NCBI GenBank assembly: GCA_014841835.1
Contig: JACYUQ010000001.1
Location: 1,054,001 to 1,118,000 of the forward strand
Length of the DNA: 64,000 bases
Origin: Oxalobacteraceae sp. CFBP 13730
GTDB taxonomy: Bacteria > Pseudomonadota > Gammaproteobacteria > Burkholderiales > Burkholderiaceae_D
Direction: 5' to 3'
The notes under the pieces are model-generated. The model did no database searches, had not been told where the DNA came from, and saw only the letters and a list, made by a program, of their open reading frames with translations. Each line of letters starts with the position of its first letter. The first letter of the stretch is position 1. Made by a program: the position numbers and the translations under genes. Shown one piece after another: positions 56,966 to 64,000 of this stretch.

Positions 56966-57385
56966 TTACGTTATGCGATCCGGAAAACGGACGCGGTCGA
57001 GCCATTCGAGCAGCGGGATGGTGGCAGGCAGCAGCGGACTGACACCATACGCGCCCTGCCAGGCAAACGCCTGCCCTTCCAGGCTTTGCGGTTCACCAAG
57101 CCACTCACGGCAGATGTAGAAATACAGGCGCACGTGGGCGTGCTCGTAGACGTGTTCGACGCAGCACCAGGCCTGCCCGCTCACGACCTGCACCCCGAGC
57201 TCTTCCATGAATTCGCGCTGCAGCGCCGCGAAGATGTCTTCGCCTGCCTCCACTTTCCCGCCCGGGAATTCCCAGTAGCCGGCATACGGCTTGCCGTCCG
57301 GGCGCTGGCCGAGCAGCACATCGCCATCCGGGCGCATCAGCACACCGACGGCGACATCGACGGGTTTGGCGTTCACGTTACTCAT
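56966..57385 (-). CDS. mutT: MutT-type NUDIX hydrolase (8-oxo-dGTPase)
   Basis: 139 residues from ATG 57385. VAVGVLMRPDGDVLLGQRPDGKPYAGYWEF leads into the NUDIX box GGKVEAGEDIFAALQREFMEELG (G-x5-E-x7-REx2EExG), with MutT-like strand YFYICREWLGEPQSLEGQ. It removes oxidised dGTP from the nucleotide pool. The ATG overlaps the stop of the upstream ATPase gene by four bases (ATGA). Confidence 0.93.
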   Translation of the reverse strand: MSNVNAKPVDVAVGVLMRPDGDVLLGQRPDGKPYAGYWEFPGGKVEAGEDIFAALQREFMEELGVQVVSGQAWCCVEHVYEHAHVRLYFYICREWLGEPQSLEGQAFAWQGAYGVSPLLPATIPLLEWLDRVRFPDRIT

Positions 57386-58269
57386 GCGGCTTGATCCGGC
57401 AGCTTGCCTGCGTAGTCTTTCGCGAACTGCCAGGCCACACGGCCCGAACGCGAGCCGCGCTGCAAGGCCCACTGCAGCGCTTCGGACCGCGCCGCCGCGA
57501 TCTGCTCCGGCGTGCAGCCGAAGCTGGCCAGCCAGTGGCCGGCGATCGCGAGGTAGTCGTCCTGGCGGAACGGGTAGAACGACAGCCACAAGCCAAACCG
57601 CTCGGACAGCGAGATTTTCTCCTCGACCGTCTCGCCCGGATGCAGGTCGCCGTCCGTGCCATGCTGGTAGCCGGCGTTGTCCGACATTTTCTCGGGCATC
57701 AGGTGACGCCGGTTGGACGTCGCGTAGATCAGCACATTGTCGGACTGCGCCGAGATGCTGCCATCCAGCGCGACTTTGAGCGCCTTGTAGCCGGCCTCGC
57801 CCTCTTCGAACGACAGGTCGTCGCAAAAGATCACGAAGCGCTCGGGCCGGCCCGCGACCAGATCGACGATGTCGGGCAGGTCGGCCAGGTCGGCCTTGTC
57901 GACTTCGATCAGGCGCAGGCCCTGGTCGGCGTAGCCGTTCAGGCACGCTTTAATGAGCGACGATTTTCCGGTGCCGCGCGCACCGGTCAGCAGCACGTTG
58001 TTGGCCGGGCGGCGCGCGACGAACTGGCGCGTGTTCTGCTCGATCTGGCGCTTTTGCGCGGCCACGTGGTGCAGGTCGTCCAGGTTGATGGTGGACGCAT
58101 GCAGCACCGGCTGCAGGTAGTTGCCGGCGCCGCCCGCGCGGCGGCGCCAGCGGAAGGCCGTGCTGCGCTTCCAGTCCGGCTCACGGGCATGCGCGGCCGG
58201 TAGCACCGCCTCGAGGCGCTCGAGCAGGCCTTCGGCGCGGCGCAGGAACTGGTCCAGTGGCGACGTCAA
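57382..58269 (-). CDS. DUF815-family AAA ATPase
   Basis: 295 residues from TTG 58269, two bases after the argJ stop; no ATG precedes the conserved region. Walker A LLTGARGTGKSSLIKAC and Walker B-like RFVIFCDDLSFEEGE are clear, with sensor YATSNRRHLMPE and HPGETVEEKISLSERFGLWL, all typical of DUF815. The cellular role of DUF815 ATPases is not established. Tight packing argJ-DUF815-mutT on one transcript is common in Burkholderiales. Confidence 0.9.
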   Translation of the reverse strand: MTSPLDQFLRRAEGLLERLEAVLPAAHAREPDWKRSTAFRWRRRAGGAGNYLQPVLHASTINLDDLHHVAAQKRQIEQNTRQFVARRPANNVLLTGARGTGKSSLIKACLNGYADQGLRLIEVDKADLADLPDIVDLVAGRPERFVIFCDDLSFEEGEAGYKALKVALDGSISAQSDNVLIYATSNRRHLMPEKMSDNAGYQHGTDGDLHPGETVEEKISLSERFGLWLSFYPFRQDDYLAIAGHWLASFGCTPEQIAAARSEALQWALQRGSRSGRVAWQFAKDYAGKLPDQAA

Positions 58270-58271
58270 GA

Positions 58272-59510
58272 TCAGGACCGGTAGTCGGCGTTGATCGTCA
58301 CGTAGTCGTGCGACAGGTCGCAGGTCCAGACCGTGGCCGTAGCGTCGCCGCGCGCGAGCTTGACGCGCACCGTGATCTCGGACTGCTTCATGATGCGCTG
58401 GCCGTCTTCTTCCCTGTAGTCGGGATTGCGCCCGCCCGCCTTGGCGACCCACACGTCGTCCAGATACAGGTCGAGCTTTGTCACATCCAGGTCGTCCACG
58501 CCGGCATAGCCCACGGCGGCCAGGATGCGGCCCAGGTTCGGGTCGGATGCGAAGAACGCGGTTTTCACCAGCGGCGAATGCGCGATTGCGTAGGCGATCT
58601 TGCGGCACTCTTCCACGTCGGCACCCTCGTCGACCGTGATGGTCATGAACTTGGTGGCGCCTTCGCCGTCGCGGATGATCTGCTGCGCCAGGTTGCGCGA
58701 GATATCGGTGACCGCGTCTTTCAACGCTTCGTAATCCGCGCCTTCGGCCTTGTCGATCACGAGTGAACCGGCGCCGGTAGCGACGATGATGAACGAGTCA
58801 TTGGTCGAGGTGTCGCCATCGATCGTGATCGCATTGAACGAGTGGTCGGCCGCATGCTTGACCAGCTCATCGAGCACCGGCTGCGCGACCTTGGCATCGA
58901 ACGCCAGGTAGCCCAGCATCGTGGCCATGTTCGGCTTGATCATGCCAGCGCCCTTGCTGATGCCGCTCATCGTGACGGTGTGCCCGCCGATGGTGACGGT
59001 GCGCGACGCGGCCTTCGGCTGCGTGTCGGTGGTCATGATCGCCTCGGCGGCGTTGTACCAGTTGTCCGCCTTCAGGTTCGACACTGCGGCTGGCAGACCG
59101 GCGACGACCTTTTGCAGCGGCAGCTGTTCCAGGATCACGCCGGTCGAAAACGGCAGCACCTGGCCCGGCTCGATATCCAGCAGTTTGGCCAGCTCGGCGC
59201 AGGTGGCCTGCGCATTGGCCAGGCCTTCTTCGCCGGTGCCGGCGTTGGCGTTGCCCGTATTGACCACCAGCGCGCGGATCGGCGCGCCGCCATTCTTGAC
59301 GGCGGCCAGATTGGCCTTGCTGACCTGGACCGGCGCAGCGCAGAAGCGATTGAGCGTGAACACGCCGGCGACAGTGGCGCCTTCGGCGACGCGCATGACG
59401 AGGATGTCCTTGCGGTTGGGCTTCTTGATACCGGCCTCGGCGAAACCGATCTCGATGCCGTTGACGGGTTTCAGGTCGGCTGCGACTGGCAGGGGGGAAT
59501 TGACGGCCAT
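58272..59510 (-). CDS. argJ: Bifunctional glutamate N-acetyltransferase/amino-acid acetyltransferase
   Basis: 412 residues from ATG 59510. ArgJ landmarks: [39 protein letters not shown], and the self-cleavage site in [14 protein letters not shown], where the Thr becomes the N-terminal nucleophile of the beta chain. The C-terminus is [15 protein letters not shown]. It recycles acetyl groups between acetylornithine and glutamate and also makes N-acetylglutamate from acetyl-CoA in bifunctional forms; which form this is cannot be told by eye. Confidence 0.95.
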   Translation of the reverse strand: MAVNSPLPVAADLKPVNGIEIGFAEAGIKKPNRKDILVMRVAEGATVAGVFTLNRFCAAPVQVSKANLAAVKNGGAPIRALVVNTGNANAGTGEEGLANAQATCAELAKLLDIEPGQVLPFSTGVILEQLPLQKVVAGLPAAVSNLKADNWYNAAEAIMTTDTQPKAASRTVTIGGHTVTMSGISKGAGMIKPNMATMLGYLAFDAKVAQPVLDELVKHAADHSFNAITIDGDTSTNDSFIIVATGAGSLVIDKAEGADYEALKDAVTDISRNLAQQIIRDGEGATKFMTITVDEGADVEECRKIAYAIAHSPLVKTAFFASDPNLGRILAAVGYAGVDDLDVTKLDLYLDDVWVAKAGGRNPDYREEDGQRIMKQSEITVRVKLARGDATATVWTCDLSHDYVTINADYRS

Positions 59511-59584
59511 GGTGATCTCGTTGGAAAAATTCGAATCGCTTATTGTAACGGCACGATCCTCCGGTACGAAATTGCGGGCCAAAA

Positions 59585-59611
59585 TAAAAAACGGCCGGGT
59601 TTCCCCGGCCG
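59585..59611 (-). terminator. Intrinsic terminator of secA
   Basis: On the minus strand CGGCCGGG, loop GAAA, CCCGGCCG is followed by TTTTTTATTTT. It starts 28 bases after the secA stop. Confidence 0.9.
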
Positions 59612-59638
59612 CTTCTACATGCTACCTGCCTGCTACGC

Positions 59639-62425
59639 TTACGCCAGCTTGCCGTGGCACTGCTTGAACTTCTTGCCGCTGCCGCAAGGGCATGGGTCGT
59701 TGCGGCCGACCTTCACGCCCATGTAGCTGCTGTGGTCTTCGGCCGAGACTGCGTCGCCTTCGCCGCCCTTGTTCGGGTTCGGATTGAACAGCTCTTCCGG
59801 CGCGGCCGACGGGTTGTAGTCGGCGTGCTGGTAGTTGACGTTCTCGAGCTGGGCCGCCTGCGCTGCCATCGCTGCTTCGGCCGCTTCGACTTCTTCGCGC
59901 GACTGGATGTGGACCGTCATGACGGTGCGGATCACTTCGTTCTTGATCAGGTCCAGCATGCTGCTGAACAGCTCGAACGCTTCGCGCTTGTATTCCTGCT
60001 TCGGGTTCTTCTGGGCGTAGCCGCGCAGGTGGATACCCTGACGCAGGTGGTCCAGCGCCGCGAGGTGTTCGCGCCAGTGGGTGTCGACGCTTTGCAGCAT
60101 GACGTTGCGCTCGAAGCCGCCGAACGATTCGCGGCCCACGATGCCGACCTTGCTGTTGTACGAGGTTTCGGCCGCCGTCAGCACGCGCTCGAGCAGTTCG
60201 TCGTCGTTCAGGTTCGGCTCGTCCTGCAGCATCTGCTGCAGTGGCACGTTCAGGCTCCACTCGCCTGCCAGCGTCGTTTCCAGCGCCTTGACGTCCCACT
60301 GTTCTTCGACCGATTCGGCCGGCACATGGATGCGCACCTGGTCGGTGAACACGCCCACGCGCAGCGAATTGATCATCTCGCTGATGTCGGTCGCTTCGAG
60401 CAGTTCGTTACGCTGGGTATAGATCACCTTGCGCTGGTCGTTGGCGACATCGTCGTACTCGAGCAGTTGCTTGCGTACGTCGAAGTTACGGGCCTCGACC
60501 TTGCGCTGGGCCGATTCGATCGAGCGCGAGACGATGCCTGCTTCGATCGGTTCGCCTTCCGGCATTTTCAGGCGGTCCATGATCGCGCGCACGCGGTCGC
60601 CCGCGAAGATGCGCAGCAGCGCGTCGTCCAGGCACAGGTAGAAGCGGGACGAACCCGGATCGCCCTGACGGCCCGAACGGCCGCGCAGCTGGTTGTCGAC
60701 GCGGCGCGATTCGTGGCGCTCGGTGCCGATGATGTGCAGGCCGCCGGCATTGACCACGTGATCGTGCAGCGATTGCCACTCGTCGCGCAGCGTCTGCGAC
60801 TGGGCCGCTTTTTGCTCCGGGCTCAAGCTGTCATCGGCTTCGATGAGCTGGATCTGCTTGCCCATATTGCCGCCCAGGACGATGTCGGTACCACGGCCGG
60901 CCATATTGGTGGCGATGGTGATCATCTTGGGCCGGCCCGCCTGCGCGACGATCTCTGCTTCGCGTGCGTGCTGCTTCGCGTTCAGGACGTTGTGCGGCAG
61001 GTTCGCCTTGGTCAGGATGCCTGACAGCAGCTCGGAGTTCTCGATCGAGGTGGTGCCCACCAGGACCGGCTGGCCGCGCTCGTAGCAGTCACGGATGTCC
61101 ATGACCATCGCGTTGTACTTCTCGTCGGACGTCTTGTAGACCTGATCCTGGCGGTCCTTGCGCTGCGACAGCCGGTTCGGCGGGACAACGACGGTTTCGA
61201 GGCCGTAGATTTCCTGGAATTCGAACGCTTCGGTGTCGGCAGTACCGGTCATGCCGGCCAGCTTGCCGTACATGCGGAAGTAGTTCTGGAACGTGATCGA
61301 GGCCAGTGTCTGGTTCTCGTTCTGGATGCGCACGCCCTCTTTCGCTTCGACGGCCTGGTGCAGGCCATCCGACCAGCGGCGGCCCGTCATCAGGCGGCCG
61401 GTGAATTCGTCGACGATCACGACTTCATTGTTCTGCACGACGTAGTGCTGGTCCTTGTGGTACAGGACGTGGGCGCGCAGCGCCGCATACAGGTGGTGGA
61501 TCAGCGTGATGTTGCCGGCGTCGTACAGCGACGCGCCTTCAGGCAGCAGGCCCATCTCGGTCAGGATCGCTTCGGCGTGCTCGTGGCCCGATTCGGTCAG
61601 CAGCACGGTGTGCGCTTTTTCGTCTTTCAGGTAGTCGCCCGGGACTTCGATCTTGCCCTTGCCGTCCGGGGTTTCTTCGCCGATCTGCTGCACCAGCTGC
61701 GGCGGCACCGCGTTCAGGCGGATGTACAGGTCGGTGTGGTTCTCGGCCTGGCCCGAGATGATGAGCGGCGTACGCGCTTCATCGATGAGGATCGAGTCGA
61801 CTTCATCGACCACCGAGAAATTCAGGCCGCGCTGGACGCGCTCGCGCAGGTCGTAGACCATGTTATCGCGCAGGTAGTCGAAGCCGAATTCGTTGTTGGT
61901 GCCGTACGTGATGTCCGAGCTGTAGGCTTTCTGCTTGCTGTCGTGGTCGAGCTGCGACAGGTTGACACCGGTCGTGAGGCCCAGCCAGCCGTACAGCTCG
62001 CCCATCTGGTCGGCATCGCGCTGCGCCAGGTAATCGTTGACGGTAATGACGTGCACGCCCTTGCCCGACAAGCCGTTCAGGTAGACCGGCAGCGTGGCCA
62101 TCAGGGTCTTGCCCTCGCCCGTGCCCATCTCCGCGATCTTGCCCTGGTGCAGGACCATGCCGCCGATCAGCTGGACGTCGAAGTGGCGCATCTTCATCAC
62201 GCGCTTGGCCGCTTCGCGGCAGACGGCGAATGCTTCCGGCAGGATCTCGTCGAGGGTCGTGCCCTTGGCCAGCCGGTCCTTGAATTCAGGCGTCTTGGCT
62301 TGCAGTTCCGCGTCCGAGAGCTGCTCCATCTGTGGCTCGAGCGCGTTGATGACACGCACGGTCTTTTGATATTGCTTGAGCAGTCGCTGGTTACGACTGC
62401 CGAAAATCTGGGTCAGGAATGACAT
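59639..62425 (-). CDS. secA: Preprotein translocase ATPase SecA
   Basis: 928 residues, full length. DEAD motor: [20 protein letters not shown] (Walker A) and [17 protein letters not shown] (Walker B). [15 protein letters not shown] and [15 protein letters not shown] are the second-motor signatures. The helical scaffold follows, then a C-terminal linker and the SEC-C zinc tail [19 protein letters not shown], which binds SecB. Drives protein export through SecYEG. It is transcribed alone, with its own terminator. Confidence 0.98.
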   Translation of the reverse strand: MSFLTQIFGSRNQRLLKQYQKTVRVINALEPQMEQLSDAELQAKTPEFKDRLAKGTTLDEILPEAFAVCREAAKRVMKMRHFDVQLIGGMVLHQGKIAEMGTGEGKTLMATLPVYLNGLSGKGVHVITVNDYLAQRDADQMGELYGWLGLTTGVNLSQLDHDSKQKAYSSDITYGTNNEFGFDYLRDNMVYDLRERVQRGLNFSVVDEVDSILIDEARTPLIISGQAENHTDLYIRLNAVPPQLVQQIGEETPDGKGKIEVPGDYLKDEKAHTVLLTESGHEHAEAILTEMGLLPEGASLYDAGNITLIHHLYAALRAHVLYHKDQHYVVQNNEVVIVDEFTGRLMTGRRWSDGLHQAVEAKEGVRIQNENQTLASITFQNYFRMYGKLAGMTGTADTEAFEFQEIYGLETVVVPPNRLSQRKDRQDQVYKTSDEKYNAMVMDIRDCYERGQPVLVGTTSIENSELLSGILTKANLPHNVLNAKQHAREAEIVAQAGRPKMITIATNMAGRGTDIVLGGNMGKQIQLIEADDSLSPEQKAAQSQTLRDEWQSLHDHVVNAGGLHIIGTERHESRRVDNQLRGRSGRQGDPGSSRFYLCLDDALLRIFAGDRVRAIMDRLKMPEGEPIEAGIVSRSIESAQRKVEARNFDVRKQLLEYDDVANDQRKVIYTQRNELLEATDISEMINSLRVGVFTDQVRIHVPAESVEEQWDVKALETTLAGEWSLNVPLQQMLQDEPNLNDDELLERVLTAAETSYNSKVGIVGRESFGGFERNVMLQSVDTHWREHLAALDHLRQGIHLRGYAQKNPKQEYKREAFELFSSMLDLIKNEVIRTVMTVHIQSREEVEAAEAAMAAQAAQLENVNYQHADYNPSAAPEELFNPNPNKGGEGDAVSAEDHSSYMGVKVGRNDPCPCGSGKKFKQCHGKLA

Positions 62426-62703
62426 GCTTGGTTTCTAGTATTAAATACGCCGCAATAGACGCCAATGAGGGAGCCAAGATGATATCAACAGATTTCACCA
62501 AAGACCGCGTTAGGCAAATAACCACTGATTTTATCATGCGATTCGGCCACACTTGGGGATCGTGGGCAGGATAACAAGTCCCGCAGGGACAGAAACGTTA
62601 TCAGACTGCCTCGTATGGCGTGCAAATCCCACCCTGCATTGCCCGGGAGACGACGCTGCACCGGGGTTTCCCCATCTGCGGCGCGCTGTGGTATGTTCCG
62701 AGC

Positions 62704-63195
62704 ATGCAGCAACCTCCCCCAAAGCGCCCGGTCCATATCTTCGGCACCAAGAACCGGCAGACCTCGCACGCCGCCACCGACTTCCTGCGCTCGAACGACC
62801 GCCTGGCCAGCCTGATGCCGGCCATCACGCGCATGGCGCGCCTGCAGGCCGATTGCGCCGCAGCGCTGCCGGCCGTGTTTCACAACTGCGATGTGCTGTC
62901 GTTCCAGGAAGGGGTATTGATTCTGGCCGTGCCCAGCTCGGCGCTGGCGGCGCGGCTCAAGCAGATGCTGCCCAAGCTGCAGACGACGCTCATCGGGCGC
63001 GGCTGGCAGGTAGAGTCCACCCGCATCAAGGTGCAGGTCACGCGCGCGCTGCCCGACAAGCCCGAGATGCGCACGCTGGAGCTGCCACCGACGGCCGTGC
63101 GCGCGTTCGAGGAACTGGCCGCGTCACTGCCGGACGACAAGCACAACCGCGACCTGGTGGCCGCGCTCAGGGCGCTGGCAGCGAAAAGACGATAG
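62704..63195 (+). CDS. DUF721/DciA-like protein
   Basis: 163 residues from ATG 62704. The N-terminal part has HAATDFLRSNDRLASLMPAITRMARLQADCAA. The DUF721 core is CDVLSFQEGVLILAVPSSALAARLKQMLPKLQTTLIGRGW, given by landmarks LILAVPSSALAARLKQM and IKVQVTRAL. DUF721 includes DciA, which loads the replicative helicase in bacteria lacking DnaC; whether this short form has that role is not shown here. It lies between lpxC and secA, its usual neighbourhood in Burkholderiales. Confidence 0.85.
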   Translation: MQQPPPKRPVHIFGTKNRQTSHAATDFLRSNDRLASLMPAITRMARLQADCAAALPAVFHNCDVLSFQEGVLILAVPSSALAARLKQMLPKLQTTLIGRGWQVESTRIKVQVTRALPDKPEMRTLELPPTAVRAFEELAASLPDDKHNRDLVAALRALAAKRR

Positions 63196-63210
63196 CGGCA
63201 GCAGAGCGTA

Positions 63211-64000
63211 TCAGCTCTGCGCCCACTCCCGCGTCATCTGCTTGACGTACGACGGCGGCGCGGTATCGAGTGCATCGAAGCTGACGATCTCATACGCATC
63301 CGGCTGCGCCAGCAAGGCGCGCAGCAGGTCGTTATTGAGCGCATGGCCCGACTTGTGGGCCGTGTAGCTGGCCAGCAGCGGATGGCCAACCAGGTACAGG
63401 TCACCGATCGCGTCGAGAATCTTGTGGCGCACGAATTCATCTTCGTAACGCAGGCCATCGGCATTCAGGATGCGGTATTCGTCCATCACGATCGCGTTTT
63501 CGAACGAGCCGCCGCGCGCCAGGCCCATGCCGCGCAGGCTTTCCACGTCCTGCATGAAGCCGAAGGTGCGCGCACGCGCCACGTCGCGCACATAGGTGAT
63601 GTCGCCGAAGTCCACGCTCGCGCGCTGCATCGTGCCATCGACCGCAGGGTGATTGAATTCGATGAAGAAGTCGAGCTTGTAGCCGTTATGCGGCGACAGG
63701 CGCGCCCACTTTTCGGCCGCGCCGCTGCCCTGGCGCACTTCGACGTCCTTCAGCACGCGGATGAACTTGCGCGCCGATGACTGCTCTTGCACACCGGCCT
63801 GCTGCAGCAGGAACACGAATGACGATGCCGAACCGTCCATGATCGGGATTTCCTCGGCCGTCACGTCGATGACGAGGTTATCGATGCCCAATCCGGCGCA
63901 GGCCGACATCACATGTTCGACGGTCGAGACGCGCGCATCGTCCTTGATCAGGACCGACGCCATGCGCGTGTCGCCCACGACGTGCGCGGAGCTGGGAATG
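63211..64000 (-). CDS. lpxC: UDP-3-O-acyl-N-acetylglucosamine deacetylase LpxC (5' end outside window)
   Basis: About 263 codons are present; the frame is open to the window edge ([18 protein letters not shown]), so roughly the first 45-50 residues of a ~310-residue LpxC are missing. Zinc ligands and catalytic residues are visible: [17 protein letters not shown] (first His), [18 protein letters not shown] (second His and Asp) and the final [10 protein letters not shown]. It commits UDP-acylglucosamine to lipid A synthesis, the step controlled by FtsH. Confidence 0.97.
   Translation of the reverse strand, partial: IPSSAHVVGDTRMASVLIKDDARVSTVEHVMSACAGLGIDNLVIDVTAEEIPIMDGSASSFVFLLQQAGVQEQSSARKFIRVLKDVEVRQGSGAAEKWARLSPHNGYKLDFFIEFNHPAVDGTMQRASVDFGDITYVRDVARARTFGFMQDVESLRGMGLARGGSFENAIVMDEYRILNADGLRYEDEFVRHKILDAIGDLYLVGHPLLASYTAHKSGHALNNDLLRALLAQPDAYEIVSFDALDTAPPSYVKQMTREWAQS

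Overview
The window looks like a chromosome segment of a GC-rich betaproteobacterium, most probably Oxalobacteraceae (Massilia/Telluria/Duganella-like). The right end carries the Burkholderiales core run pilD-coaE-zapD-yacG-yidD-like / mutT-DUF815-argJ / secA / DUF721 / lpxC. The rest is rich in TonB-dependent receptor, porin and chemoreceptor genes, as in that family. This is inferred from gene order and protein style; no database was searched.

Layout. 0-8 kb is an accessory stretch: the end of a TonB-like protein, a small exported protein resembling part of an RND efflux pump, an integrase pseudogene, small membrane proteins, a MerR regulator with its operator, an AraC regulator opposite a two-gene operon, and a palindromic repeat beside a chemoreceptor remnant. 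8-27 kb is a nucleic-acid and purine utilisation region: MipA-like porin, secreted S1/P1 nuclease, 5'-nucleotidase lipoprotein, large Oar-like TonB receptor, exported adenosine deaminase, guanine deaminase, xanthine dehydrogenase (xdhA, xdhB, xdhC), PuuE-type allantoinase, hydroxyisourate hydrolase, and a GAF protein paired with a single-domain response regulator. 28.7-32.2 kb holds a porin / small PstS-like protein / chemoreceptor operon preceded by a Pho-box-like site. 32.5-35.5 kb is pilB-pilC.

35.5-53.7 kb separates pilC from pilD, genes that are usually adjacent, so this is probably an inserted block. It starts with an AT-rich scar (IS5 and IS30 transposase remnants, a coupled pair of unknown small genes, a 92-bp tandem duplication in a palindromic repeat, an exported HExxH protein). 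It then carries a Pls/PosA-type single-module peptide synthetase with its phosphopantetheinyl transferase, a chemoreceptor, a porin, a MarC protein, a three-subunit gluconate-type dehydrogenase and a degenerate metallo-beta-lactamase-fold protein. 53.9-64 kb is conserved core.

How the genes fit together. Extracellular RNA/DNA could be cut by the S1/P1 nuclease, dephosphorylated by the 5'-nucleotidase, imported or deaminated outside the cytoplasm, and oxidised through xanthine to urate and onward. The released phosphate could feed the putatively PhoB-controlled porin/binding-protein/chemoreceptor operon. Two urate-pathway enzymes (a uricase and OHCU decarboxylase) are not in the window. The most unusual items are this linked scavenging locus, the Pls-like synthetase, the RND-fragment secreted protein and the sensor/receiver pair with no visible kinase or DNA-binding output.
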